In this document: in pieces, positions 7,911-16,696 of the stretch | How positions within the stretch are numbered: position 1 is the first letter of the stretch | How the letters are laid out: each line of letters begins with the position of its first letter | DNA from: Enhygromyxa salina | GTDB lineage: Bacteria > Myxococcota_A > Polyangia > Nannocystales > Nannocystaceae | Reading direction: 5' to 3' | Assembly (NCBI RefSeq): GCF_000737335.2 | Contig: NZ_JMCC02000004.1 | Span: 62,001-126,000, forward strand | Length of the DNA stretch: 64,000 nucleotides | Notes under the pieces: generated by a model | The model's input: the letters and a program-made list of their open reading frames with translations, nothing else | Databases searched by the model: none | What the model was told of the DNA's origin: nothing | Position numbers and translations under genes: made by a program

Positions 7911-8633
7911 ATGTCCCTGCGCCCCGAGCTGATCGAACTCGACACCTTCGGCATCCCCTGCTTCTTGGTCCGCATGCACGGGCACGAGCCGCTCACGGCG
8001 GCGCTCGTGGCCCGGGCCAAGGCCGAGCGCCGGGCTGATCCGCGCGGGCGCAACTACCAGGGCGAGAGCACCTGGCACAGTCAGGACGAGCTGCATCGTG
8101 ACCCGGACTACGCCGACCTCCGCTCGGCGTTCGACCTCGCGATCGAAGCGCTGTGGGCACGAGTCGGGTGGCGAGCACAGGCGCACCCGTGGGAGCACGT
8201 GGGGCTGTGGGTCAACATCAGCGGGCCCGGCTGCGCGACGCACACTCACGAGCACTGGGGCCACGGGGGCTCGACCTTCAGCGGGACCTACTACGCTCAG
8301 GTGCCGCCGGGCTCGGGCGGGTTTCGGGTCGAGAACCCCGACGCCTACCTGACCCGGGTCGAGCGCGAGTGCGTGCTCGACCTGGAGCCGTTTAGCGTGC
8401 CCCGGTGGTTCGAGCTTCAGCCGGCCGCCGGAGACCTCGCGCTGTTCCCCTCGTGGGTCGAGCACTGTGTGATGCCCAACCGCAGCGACGTTGAGCGCAT
8501 CTCGTGGACGGGCCTGTTCACCACGTCAGGGCTGGCGGCGAAGCCCCGCGGCGGCGCCGAGCGGGGCTGGTCGCGGCCCGAGCGGGGGTGGCTCGAGCAC
8601 CCCAACCCCGACCCGCTCGCGGCGGTCGACTGA
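7911..8633 (+). CDS. TIGR02466-like 2OG-Fe(II) oxygenase
   Basis: A 240-residue protein. ATG 7911 is preferred, but GTG 7902 overlaps the previous stop (GTGA) and would add three residues. It resembles the 2OG-FeII_Oxy_5/TIGR02466 family: VNISGPGCATHTHEHWG, with metal His candidates H111, H113 and H115, then STFSGTYYAQVPPGSGGFRVENP, then FPSWVEHCVMPNRSDVERISW with the distal H185 and R196 as the likely 2-oxoglutarate contact. It is the third structural type of iron oxygenase in the operon. Its stop overlaps the next ATG (TGATG). The reaction is presumably hydroxylation or a related C-H oxidation of the peptide. Confidence 0.78.
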   Translation: MSLRPELIELDTFGIPCFLVRMHGHEPLTAALVARAKAERRADPRGRNYQGESTWHSQDELHRDPDYADLRSAFDLAIEALWARVGWRAQAHPWEHVGLWVNISGPGCATHTHEHWGHGGSTFSGTYYAQVPPGSGGFRVENPDAYLTRVERECVLDLEPFSVPRWFELQPAAGDLALFPSWVEHCVMPNRSDVERISWTGLFTTSGLAAKPRGGAERGWSRPERGWLEHPNPDPLAAVD

Positions 8634-10021
8634 TGCGCACGCGAGCCATCGACTTCTCGGCCCTGTTCGCTGCGCTCGCCAGCGAGCGCGGCGCGTCGAC
8701 CCCGGCGCCGAGCGTGACAACGCGCCGCGAGATCGGACCGGACGCGTTCGCGCGGCTGATCGAGCCCGTCAGTCTCGAGGACTTCGCCCGCGCCTGTGGC
8801 CGCGCGCCGCTGCACATCCCCGGCGCGGCGGCCAAGGTCGAGGGGTTGTTCTCGCTCGCGGACTTGCGCGCCGCGCTGCTGGCCGATCGCGAGGCCGCGG
8901 CCACCGACAAAGGGCTGCTGGAAGGGCTGCTGATCGAGGCGAGCTTCGATCGCGCCGCGGACCCTCGCTCGATCCCGATGGTTCGCGTCAAGCATGAGGC
9001 GATCGGTCCGATCCTCGACGCGGGCGCCACGATCTGCGTCAGCCGGGTCGAGCGACGCGACGCGCAGCTGGCCGAGCTCGCGCGGGTGACCCGGGCGCAG
9101 CTCGGTTACACCGGGGTCGTCGGGGTCAACTGCTACCTGTCGCACGATGGCTGCGGGTTCGGGACTCACTTCGACGCCCGCACGGCAATCTCGATCCAGC
9201 TCGAGGGCAGCAAGACCTGGCGCTACGGGCAGGCGCCGGCGGTCGAGCACCCGCGGGCCAACTGCAACATCGACGGCGACGGCGTCCCGGTGTTGCGCCG
9301 CGCTCACGGCCGGACCCCGGAGGCGTGGGAGCAACCCGCGGCGCCCGACGAGCGCGCGTTCGTGTCGGTCACGCTCGAGCCTGGGGATCTCCTGTGCCTC
9401 CCGCCCGGGACCTGGCACCGCGCCGAGGCGCACGGCTACTCGCTGGCGCTCAACCTGTTCCTCGAGGATCGCAGCGTGCTCGATCTCCTGCACGTATGGC
9501 TCGAGCGTGAGCTGCGAGGCGAGCTCGAGTGGCGTCGGCCGCCGCCGTTGGTGCCCGCGGGGGCAGGGGGGACGACCACCGACGAGCTGTGGGCCTACAT
9601 GCGCGGGCGACTCGGGGCGCTCGCCGAGCTGCTCGCTGATCCCGACCGCCACGAGGACACGCTGACGCAGCTGTGGTCGGCCTCGACCTGCGCGTCAGCC
9701 CAACCACCGCCGTGGCCGTCTGGGTCCGTGCCCGAGCTCGCGCGCGACGAGCTGCTCGAGGTCGATCGTCGACCTCCGATCCGACTGCGCTCGGCTCGTG
9801 ATCACGCGCCCACGATCACGCTCCACGCCGGGGCCAAGTCGCTGTCGTTGCCGGTCTCGGCGGTTCCGCTGGTCCGCGAGCTGCTCGCCCGCAAGCGCTT
9901 CGTCGCCGCCGACGCCCTCGCGTGGACCGACGCAGACGAGCGCTTCGTCTGGGCCGAGGTCGAGCCGTTGCTGCGGGTCATGGTCGAGCACGGCCTGCTG
10001 CGGATCACGCGACGGGGTTGA
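8633..10021 (+). CDS. JmjC/cupin-like peptide hydroxylase (ROXA-type)
   Basis: A 462-residue protein starting at the ATG that overlaps the previous stop (TGATG). The iron site is H179-F-D181 in GFGTHFDARTAISIQLEGSKTW, with the distal H262 in LPPGTWHRAEAHGYS. The N-terminal ~120 residues are helical; the C-terminal ~95 residues form the winged-helix-like domain seen in the other cupin proteins here. It is the fourth JmjC/cupin oxygenase of the operon and its last + strand gene. Its final 17 bases overlap the end of the convergent minus-strand gene. Confidence 0.82.
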   Translation: MRTRAIDFSALFAALASERGASTPAPSVTTRREIGPDAFARLIEPVSLEDFARACGRAPLHIPGAAAKVEGLFSLADLRAALLADREAAATDKGLLEGLLIEASFDRAADPRSIPMVRVKHEAIGPILDAGATICVSRVERRDAQLAELARVTRAQLGYTGVVGVNCYLSHDGCGFGTHFDARTAISIQLEGSKTWRYGQAPAVEHPRANCNIDGDGVPVLRRAHGRTPEAWEQPAAPDERAFVSVTLEPGDLLCLPPGTWHRAEAHGYSLALNLFLEDRSVLDLLHVWLERELRGELEWRRPPPLVPAGAGGTTTDELWAYMRGRLGALAELLADPDRHEDTLTQLWSASTCASAQPPPWPSGSVPELARDELLEVDRRPPIRLRSARDHAPTITLHAGAKSLSLPVSAVPLVRELLARKRFVAADALAWTDADERFVWAEVEPLLRVMVEHGLLRITRRG

Positions 10022-11156
10022 GGACACTGGTCTCGACCAGACGCTGCAAGAACCCGCGCAGCTCGCCGATCTCGAAGGGGGTTCGGGTCGCCAGCTCGGC
10101 CGCCGACAGCCGCGGCCGCGCGCACAGCTCGTCGACGACTTCGCACGCGTCGGCGCCACCAAAGCGCGCGACCCGGCCGTTGTGGTGGATCTCGATCGCT
10201 CGGTCCGTGGCGCGCAGATCTTCGACCAGCCGCAGCCGGGTCTCGAAGAAGCTCAGCTCGGTCGCGTCGGCGATCCGCGTAGAGGGGGCGCCGAGCTGCG
10301 GCGAGGGCAGCCGCGCGGGCGGGCGCAGGTCGAGCTTGCTCTTCCACTCGGTGTCCCAGCTTCCGCCGTGTCGAAGGTCGCGCAGGTACTTGCCCGGCGG
10401 CCGGGCGTAGGTCGCGTCGAAGTCGCTCCAGCGCAGCGGATCGACGAGCACCTCGCGCTGCCGCTGATCGAAGGGGACGATCTCGAGCTCGGTTCGTGGG
10501 CCGAGGATCATCGCCTTGGTGAACGGCTCGGTGGATGAGACTGGGACCCACGTGTCCTGTTCGTAGCTGCGGATCACGGCGCCGACCCAGCCGTGCCAGC
10601 GCGAGCTCTCGATGATCGCGTCGAGGACCTCGTAGCGGTTGCGCTGGTAGAGGTTGGGCACGCCCTTGATCAGCAGCTTGTCGTCGCCCTCGGTGTAGAG
10701 CGTTCCGCCCAGCCAGACGATGACCATCCCGCCTGGGGCGTCGGGCTCGGAGATCGCCGACAGCAGCCGGTCATTGATGCGGTAGCTGGGATCGTCGGTG
10801 AGATCGTCGGGAAACTCTGCGCCCCTCGCGATTGCGCGGAACCTGGCCTGGAGCTCGCGCGAGCGCTCGGGGAACAGATCGCTGACGAGCAGATCGGCGC
10901 GCGCCGTGACGCCGAAGTGGCGGATCGCCGTGTGACGGAGATCGCCGACCGTGGTTCGCAGCCACATGGTCTGGCGGTTGTGGCGAAATTCGAACTCGAT
11001 CGGCGCGTGAAGATAGACGCCGGAGCGGACCTCGTCGGTCATCGGCTTGCAGAACGAGCGCGCCCGCTTGGGCAGCGTGGTCGGACCGAGGACCTGCTCG
11101 CCGGAGACCGGCAGCTTCATGTCCGGGTACATGCTGTGGAAGACCAGCCGGCTCAT
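10005..11156 (-). CDS. Unidentified protein with C-terminal winged-helix-like domain
   Basis: A 383-residue protein from the ATG at 11156; the open frame continues upstream to 11267, but into palindromic repeat DNA. I do not recognise the N-terminal two thirds with certainty. It is soluble, mixed alpha/beta and rich in Trp and Arg (LHAPIEFEFRHNRQTMWLR, WVPVSSTEPFTKAMILGPR), and faintly resembles DUF6065-type proteins. The last ~75 residues (AIEIHHNGRVARFGGADACEVVDEL to ETSVL) look like the C-terminal winged-helix module of the neighbouring cupin hydroxylases. It converges on and overlaps the operon by 17 bp. This shared module suggests it also handles the peptide, perhaps as another modifying enzyme. 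Confidence 0.6.
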   Translation of the reverse strand: MSRLVFHSMYPDMKLPVSGEQVLGPTTLPKRARSFCKPMTDEVRSGVYLHAPIEFEFRHNRQTMWLRTTVGDLRHTAIRHFGVTARADLLVSDLFPERSRELQARFRAIARGAEFPDDLTDDPSYRINDRLLSAISEPDAPGGMVIVWLGGTLYTEGDDKLLIKGVPNLYQRNRYEVLDAIIESSRWHGWVGAVIRSYEQDTWVPVSSTEPFTKAMILGPRTELEIVPFDQRQREVLVDPLRWSDFDATYARPPGKYLRDLRHGGSWDTEWKSKLDLRPPARLPSPQLGAPSTRIADATELSFFETRLRLVEDLRATDRAIEIHHNGRVARFGGADACEVVDELCARPRLSAAELATRTPFEIGELRGFLQRLVETSVLNPVA

Positions 11157-11249
11157 CGATTGACATCGTAACGAATCGCGGCGCTGGCCTGTCGTCCCCC
11201 GGCGGTGTTCGGTGCTGAGTGCAGCGAGGCCGTGCGCGTCCGCACTGAG

Positions 11250-11404
11250 CAGGAGCCCGTGGTGCAATGCATCGCGTCGCCTCGCGCAGGAATTTTCGTC
11301 GAGGGCGAGGCGCTGAAACGCAGCTGTACCGGGCGTACTGCAAGTTTCGGCAACACTGCCCTCGGCGAAAAGGCCAAGCGAGGCGGTGCACCACGGGCTC
11401 CTAG
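11250..11404. repeat. CTAG-bounded palindromic element, family 1
   Basis: Terminal inverted repeats AGGAGCCCGTGGTGCA at 11251-11266 and the exact complement ending in CTAG at 11404; the left CTAG is worn to CAG. The core hairpin GCTGTACCGGGCGTACTGC is at 11323-11341. Most of the interior matches the copy in the YcaO gene (6122-6287). It marks the right edge of the RiPP cluster. Confidence 0.85.
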
Positions 11405-12184
11405 CCTCTCATAGCGCTCGGAGCATCCTCATCGCCTCGGCATCCAATCCGCGGGAGTGGAGCCGTGGGTTAAGACCGGAGCCGGGCTGGGCCATGGCAC
11501 GTGCCGCAATCGCTCAGGGCAGCATGTCGCAGCGGTAAGGAAAGCTGTCAGGCAGCGCCGCGGGCGACGGAACCCTAATCGCCGCAAAGTTGCTGCCCGA
11601 GAGGTCAGCCTCGAGCGGACTGGTCAGCGCCCCCTCCATGTCGCCGCACCACGCGTCGCTACCGACGAAGTGACCAATCAACGCCCCGTTGAACGCAATG
11701 TCACTACCAGCGATCGGGTTGGCCTCACCCGGCAGCTCGCCGACCGCCCGCCGTTCCTGGTAACGCCACGGGAGCCGAGCAAGGCGACCTGGACGCCTGA
11801 TTTCACCTTGTCCGGGCCACTGGGGGAGACGATCACGGAGGTCGACCTCGCTCATGTGACGACGGACGACGACGGCTACTTCCAGCTGACCTCCGCGTCT
11901 GCGCCCTCTGTGTGGTTTCTGCAATACCCCATATCGTCGAAGCGTGGCGGCTCGTCGGTGGCGAACGCGATCGCCAAGAGCGGGGAGGGATCCCGGGGAC
12001 ACGCGGCGCCACAGTCGCTGCCGACGCGACCGGTGAGCAGCGCTGCGCAGCCGGATTTCGAGGGAGGGGAGAAGGGTGACTGGGACGTGCTCACGAGCGC
12101 GGAGCGGATCGCCCGAACGGAGCAGGGGCTCGGCTTGAGCGGGCGCGCGAACTTTGCAACTCTGCGCCGGTGTCGGTCCCAACC
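11405..12184. other. Gap with no convincing intact gene
   Basis: About 780 bases. The minus strand from ~11730 down to 11514 reads GSDIAFNGALIGHFVGSDAW and CGDMEGALTSPLEADLSGS, which looks like the real C-terminus of a protein. The frame upstream of it turns arginine-rich and unconvincing. The plus strand near 11800-11900 has a short plausible stretch (ETITEVDLAHVTTDDDGYF). I read this as the remains of one or two broken genes and would not assign a function. Confidence 0.4.
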
Positions 12185-13822
12185 ATGCGCTATTTGGTAA
12201 CAGCTGTTTTGCTCACTTGTGCCTGCTCCGACGACGGCGCGACCGCTGACGAGCACGGGACCACGGATAGCAGCGGGTCCACGGGTGACGAGACCGAGAG
12301 TTCATCCGGCACGATGTCCGAGACCGGCGACGGCGATGGCGACGGCGATGGTGATGGTGATGGAGATGGAGATGGCGACGGCGATGGAGATGGCGACGGC
12401 GAGTTCTGCGGCAACGGCAACGTCGAGGTCGGCGAAGATTGCGACGACCAAAACCAGAACGACATCGACGGCTGCAACCAGGACTGCCGCTTTAGTCCGA
12501 CGAGCCTGCTCTCGCTCGAGTACAACACCTGCGTCACCGTTGGAGACTCGGGGGTGCGCTGCTGGGGCAACGACGGCGCGCTGCTGGGCTACGGCCAGCT
12601 GTCGTCATCGGCGATCGGCGACGACGAGACACCTGCGGCGTTCTACGCGAACGCCCCCAACGACGGCGACATCGAGCTGGGCTTGGACGCGGCCGTGCGC
12701 GAGCTCACCGGAGGCACCTATCACGTCTGCGCGCGGTTCGAGGGCGGCGCCGTGCGTTGCTGGGGTGTCGGCAACTGGGGTCAGCTTGGATACGAGACGA
12801 GCGAACACGTCGGCGGCAGCCAGACGCCGTTCGAGTACTACGCAGGCCTCGACGGCGAAGGCTCGGTCGAGCTCGGCGGCGCGGCGACGCGATTGGTGTC
12901 GGGTGCGGGCCACAACTGTGTGCTGACCGGCGGCGCGGTGCGCTGCTGGGGCAGCAACGCCAACGGCGTGCTCGGCTACGCCAACACGACTAACCTCGGC
13001 CTCGCGCCGGGTGACATGCCGCCGAGCGACGTGCAGCTCGGCGGCGACGTAGATGAGATCGACGCTGGCTACGCCCACACCTGCGCCGTGATGGCCACGG
13101 GGGCGGTGCGCTGTTGGGGCAACTGCGCGGTCTGGAATTGTGGCTATGGCCAGTCCGTCGACAACGACGGAAACATCGGCGGCGACGAGACGCCGGCCAA
13201 TTTCTACGCGATCGAGGCCAACGGCGGCGACATCCAGATCGGCGCGGGCGAGGTCGAACAGCTCGCGTCTGGCAACTTCTTCACCTGCGCGCGCTTCGTT
13301 GATGGAGCGGTGCGATGCTGGGGCATGGGTGACGACGGCCAGCTTGGCTATGGCGCCACCGCGGACGTCGGCGACGACGAGACCCCGGCCGACTACTACG
13401 CTGGGGTCCCCGATGATGGCAACGTCGAGATCGGCGGCGCCGCGCTCGAGATCTCCGCCGGCACCGCTCACGTCTGTGCCTTGATCGAGGGCGGCGCGGT
13501 CCGGTGCTGGGGCCTCAATGATGTCGGCCAGCTCGGCTATGGCACGACCGACTCGGTCGGCGACGACGAGACGCCCGCCGAGTACTACGCTGGCCTGGAC
13601 AATGGTGGCGATGTGCCGCTGAGCGACGAGGCGGTGGCGATCGCGGTCGGAGGCAAACACAGCTGCGCGCTGCTCGTCGATGGCAGCATCGAGTGCTGGG
13701 GCCGCGGCCGCTTCGTCGAGCTGGGGCACGGCGACTGCGTGTCGAGTGCTCCGTGGACCCAGTGTGACATCGGCGACGAGGCGCTCGAGCTGCCCCCGCT
13801 CGAGACCTTGGTGATTCCGTAG
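12185..13822 (+). CDS. RCC1-repeat lipoprotein with Gly-Asp linker
   Basis: ATG 12185 gives a short lipoprotein signal (MRYLVTAVLLTCACS) with a lipobox around Cys14. A GTG at 12170 is less likely. After a Ser/Thr/Glu stretch comes a (GD)n linker, then a Myxococcus-type Cys-rich repeat (CGNGNVEVGEDCDDQNQNDIDGCNQDC), then about seven RCC1/BNR-like beta-propeller repeats with recurring VRCWG and LGYG. It is predicted to be exported and anchored in the outer membrane, with the propeller as a surface binding domain. The ligand is unknown. A broken VCBS-type fragment follows after 3 bases. Confidence 0.85.
   Translation: MRYLVTAVLLTCACSDDGATADEHGTTDSSGSTGDETESSSGTMSETGDGDGDGDGDGDGDGDGDGDGDGDGEFCGNGNVEVGEDCDDQNQNDIDGCNQDCRFSPTSLLSLEYNTCVTVGDSGVRCWGNDGALLGYGQLSSSAIGDDETPAAFYANAPNDGDIELGLDAAVRELTGGTYHVCARFEGGAVRCWGVGNWGQLGYETSEHVGGSQTPFEYYAGLDGEGSVELGGAATRLVSGAGHNCVLTGGAVRCWGSNANGVLGYANTTNLGLAPGDMPPSDVQLGGDVDEIDAGYAHTCAVMATGAVRCWGNCAVWNCGYGQSVDNDGNIGGDETPANFYAIEANGGDIQIGAGEVEQLASGNFFTCARFVDGAVRCWGMGDDGQLGYGATADVGDDETPADYYAGVPDDGNVEIGGAALEISAGTAHVCALIEGGAVRCWGLNDVGQLGYGTTDSVGDDETPAEYYAGLDNGGDVPLSDEAVAIAVGGKHSCALLVDGSIECWGRGRFVELGHGDCVSSAPWTQCDIGDEALELPPLETLVIP
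12325..12402 (+). repeat. (Gly-Asp)n coding microsatellite
   Basis: A near-perfect 6-bp unit (GGCGAT/GGCGAC/GGTGAT) repeated about 13 times inside the RCC1 lipoprotein gene. It encodes an acidic spacer between the lipid anchor and the folded domains. The same kind of spacer recurs at 25380, 61217 and 63450. Copy number probably changes by slippage. Confidence 0.9.
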
Positions 13823-13825
13823 CGG

Positions 13826-14578
13826 ATGCCCACGCGGGGCTGCGACCAGAGCAAGTCTGAACTTCGCGCTGCGTTCCTACCGACGAGAGTCAATGTCGCG
13901 CCCCTCGAAGGCGGCGCAAGTGCGCGCGCAACAGCCGAGGTCGAAAAGATCGACTACGACCCGCTCGCGGCCAGCCGCCTGAGCTTCCACCAGTTCGCCC
14001 AGGCCCAGCTCTCCGCGCTCTCGGGCGGCATCTACTTCAACATCGAATACAAGATCCCCTGGCCGCTGTGCTGGTCTGACTGCAAGGGCAGCCACAATCA
14101 CACCATCGCCAGCTGGAACGGGCTCAACGCCAGCACGACCTTCTGGGACCAGACTACGAACGACAACCTCGGCGACCAAAGGCCTGCCAACAACGGCACG
14201 TGGTGTGAGCACTCGAACTCCGAGCTACACACCGGCGACTTTAACGGTGACGGCGCTGAAGACTACCTCTGTCACGACTGGAGCAACGGCAACAAGTCTA
14301 TCGACTACAATGTCGGCGGCCAGTTTGGCGGCACCGACTGGAGTCAAAACGGCGGATTGCCCTCGAGGGCACTAGTGCCCTCGAGGGCGGGTGTCAGGGA
14401 CGTCGTCCAGACGCGACGCTCGCCCTCGGCCGGCGCCCAGCGGGTCAACGTCGCTCCGTCAAACCCCAACACCACGACCTCGTCGAGATCGTCGTCAAAG
14501 TGCACACGTATCTGCGTCGGTCGCTGGTCGGCGCCGACGGCGACGACCTCGGCCCACGCGCGCTCGAGCCCGATCTGA
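13826..14578 (+). pseudogene. Fragment of a VCBS/FG-GAP secreted protein
   Basis: The convincing part is about 13850-14352. It includes FHQFAQAQLSALSGGIYFNIEYK and an FG-GAP/VCBS-like unit, HTGDFNGDGAEDYLCHDW. There is no signal peptide, and only one repeat of what is normally a long series is present. From ~14354 the frame runs through a 30-bp palindrome and then antisense to the membrane protein gene, so the last ~75 residues are not meaningful. It is best read as an internal piece of a larger exported beta-propeller protein. Confidence 0.55.
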
Positions 14579-16107
14579 TCGCCAGGGTTGAAGCCACGCA
14601 CGCTCCAGTCCCGCGATAGTTGATCGACGCGCGATGCGGCCCAGCCGTGCTGTGTCTCGAGCGCGAGCGTGTGCGCGTCGACCCGCTCGACGCTCACGGC
14701 CCCGAGCCCGGCGAACAGCAAGTAGCAGTGCTCTGGCCAGGTCTCGTTGTCGAGCTCGCGGATGGCCTTTGGATACAACGCGTTGATCTCGGACGGCGGG
14801 TTGAGCACGACGACGACGCGCCCGTCGTCCGGCACCATGGTCGCTAGCGCGCGGTGTGGCGGCTCGATCACGAGCGGGGCGAAGCTCAGGGGCACAAACA
14901 ACAGCGGCGCGATCACCAGCTGGCAGACCAACAGGCCCCCGAGGCCAAGCCTGCGCAGACGCCCGGCGAACGCTGGTGTGTAGCGACGTTCCCACGCGAT
15001 CGCAGCGAGCCCGGCGCTGCCGATACTGAGCATCAACATCGTGCGTGAGGTCGGGGCCGTCAGCGTCAGGGGCAGCGCGGCCGCGAGCATGCCCAGGCCC
15101 AGCAGCCGTGCGTTGGGGTCGTCGCGCAATGGCGCGAGCACCCAGGCGAGTGCGACAAATCCCAGCGCCGGCAGCCCCAACCAAGCGGGCCCGACGAGGG
15201 TGGTGAGCGCGTCGGCGACGGGCAGCGAGAGCGCGACGAAGCCCAACGCCGGGGTCTGCAAGACCAGCGCGGTGAGCAGCCCGAGAGGGTCCTGGCCAGG
15301 GTCGATGTACAGACCGCTGGCTTTGGCGCCAAAGCCCATTTGTATGTAGCTCAGGCGCCAGACCGCGGTGATGGCCAGATAGGGCAGCAGCGGCGCGAGT
15401 CGAGCCCACCAGCCGCCACGCTCACGGGTGAGCGAATAGGCCAGCAGATAGCCCAGGCCCGCGACGCCGATCTCCGCCGACATCAACCCGAGCGCGAAGC
15501 ACAGCGGCCCCGCGAGCGCGAACGGCCAGCGTCGAGACTCGCCGACCTTTGGCGCCCGCCAGCGGATGTGAGCCGCGAGCGCGAGCACTCCGAACAGCGC
15601 GGCCAAGATGGTGTTGCGGGCGCTGATCCACATCACCGTCGTGGCGTGCAGTTCGTCGATCGCAAACATCAAACAGGCGAGCCCGGCGACGCGGCCGGGG
15701 CCGAACAGCCGCTGCAACACCCAACCGACGACCAGGATCAACGCGGCGTAGAGCAGCACGTTCTCGAGGTGCATCAACCACAGCGCCTCAGGCCAGACCC
15801 GAAAGTCGAAGGTGTGGCTCAGCGAGGCGAGCGGGCGCATGAACGACAGCTGCAGCTCGTCGCCGGCCCACCAGCCCAGGACACCTGTCTCTCGCAATTG
15901 TGCGGCCGGGCCGTCGAGCAGCTCGAAGCGCCAAGCTGCGTCGCCCCGAAGCGCAGCCGCGTGCCACAGGTGATCGTCGAGCAGCTTGCCCTGGAGCACG
16001 CTTGGGAGGGCGAGCAGCACCCCGACAGCCGCTGCGTAGCGGGGGGCGTGCGGCGAGCACAGCAATTTGTCGATGTGGCGTCGCAGCTGTGCGCTCACTA
16101 TCCCCAT
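14344..16107 (-). CDS. Polytopic membrane protein, GT-C glycosyltransferase-like
   Basis: A 587-residue protein with about ten to eleven hydrophobic segments between residues 25 and 410 and a soluble C-terminal domain of about 170 residues. An early acidic pair, LDDHLWH, in the first loop and the later ARNT/STAE-like loops are reminiscent of GT-C lipid-linked sugar transferases, but I do not recognise a specific family. Its final codons lie in the 30-bp palindrome (PALEGTSALEGNPPF). A small ORF overlaps its start by 10 bases. Function unassigned. Confidence 0.7.
   Translation of the reverse strand: MGIVSAQLRRHIDKLLCSPHAPRYAAAVGVLLALPSVLQGKLLDDHLWHAAALRGDAAWRFELLDGPAAQLRETGVLGWWAGDELQLSFMRPLASLSHTFDFRVWPEALWLMHLENVLLYAALILVVGWVLQRLFGPGRVAGLACLMFAIDELHATTVMWISARNTILAALFGVLALAAHIRWRAPKVGESRRWPFALAGPLCFALGLMSAEIGVAGLGYLLAYSLTRERGGWWARLAPLLPYLAITAVWRLSYIQMGFGAKASGLYIDPGQDPLGLLTALVLQTPALGFVALSLPVADALTTLVGPAWLGLPALGFVALAWVLAPLRDDPNARLLGLGMLAAALPLTLTAPTSRTMLMLSIGSAGLAAIAWERRYTPAFAGRLRRLGLGGLLVCQLVIAPLLFVPLSFAPLVIEPPHRALATMVPDDGRVVVVLNPPSEINALYPKAIRELDNETWPEHCYLLFAGLGAVSVERVDAHTLALETQHGWAASRVDQLSRDWSVRGFNPGDQIGLERAWAEVVAVGADQRPTQIRVHFDDDLDEVVVLGFDGATLTRWAPAEGERRVWTTSLTPALEGTSALEGNPPF
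14359..14388. terminator. 30-bp perfect palindrome between convergent genes
   Basis: GCCCTCGAGGGC, then ACTAGT, then GCCCTCGAGGGC. Each 12-mer is itself a palindrome, the whole 30 bp is one perfect palindrome, and CTAG is at its centre. It lies at the end of the VCBS fragment (+) and within the last codons of the membrane protein (-), where it codes for a repeated ALEG. It could act as a two-way terminator hairpin or be another CTAG-centred element. Confidence 0.55.
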
Positions 16108-16247
16108 CCGTGCGCCTTGTTGAAGGGCTGGCCGCCGAGCAGCGCGATCGTGAAGTCGACCGGACCGAGCTCAAACACGACGAGCCCAAGCAGGCGCATC
16201 AGGTTGGGATGCCCGATGTCGGCGAGGGGCTCCGTCTTGCCACGCAC
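16098..16247 (-). CDS. Small hydrophobic ORF upstream of the membrane protein
   Basis: A GTG-started 49-residue ORF reading TEPLADIGHPNLMRLLGLVV and then FELGPVDFTIALLGGQPFN. Its TAG overlaps the next start (ATGGGGATAG), which suggests translational coupling. Residue use is protein-like, and one hydrophobic helix is possible. It may instead be the tail of a lost longer gene. No family recognised. Confidence 0.3.
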   Translation of the reverse strand: MRGKTEPLADIGHPNLMRLLGLVVFELGPVDFTIALLGGQPFNKAHGWG

Positions 16248-16696
16248 ATCTCAAGCTACCCTGCTTCGCCGATCCGAGTCCACGCCCCCGACGACGAGGT
16301 GTCTGCGATGACGGTCGCGGTCGGGGGCGCGGGCGAGAGCGGCGATCAGCACGAAGGACTCGAGGATGTCATGGACTGTGTCCGACAGCTTGGGCGTGAC
16401 GTCCAGGGGTTGGCGGCGCCGGACTACATTGAACTCGATCCATGGTTGGGCGGATAGGACATACCGGCGGCCGCCACGGATCCGAGGGCGCCCGGGCCAT
16501 TCGTCGGGGTTGCGATCTCTGGAGCGTCGATGAACCGGGGCCGCTCAGGGCCAGAGTGCGACACAGCAAGAACCACCGATCGGAGCGAAAGGTTCACCCT
16601 ACCTCGCAACCTGGACGCTGTGCACACTTCGTCTCGAGGCGCCCGCGATCACCGCTCGAGTGGGCGTCGAGGCGCGGCGCGAGGTAGAACACAGGC
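16248..16696. other. Gap of about 450 bases without a supported gene
   Basis: Several short frames exist on both strands, but none shows coherent protein-like composition, a ribosome site or a recognisable motif. It separates the membrane protein operon (-) from the AraC-type regulator (+), so promoters for both probably lie here. No clear -35/-10 pair could be assigned. Confidence 0.4.
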
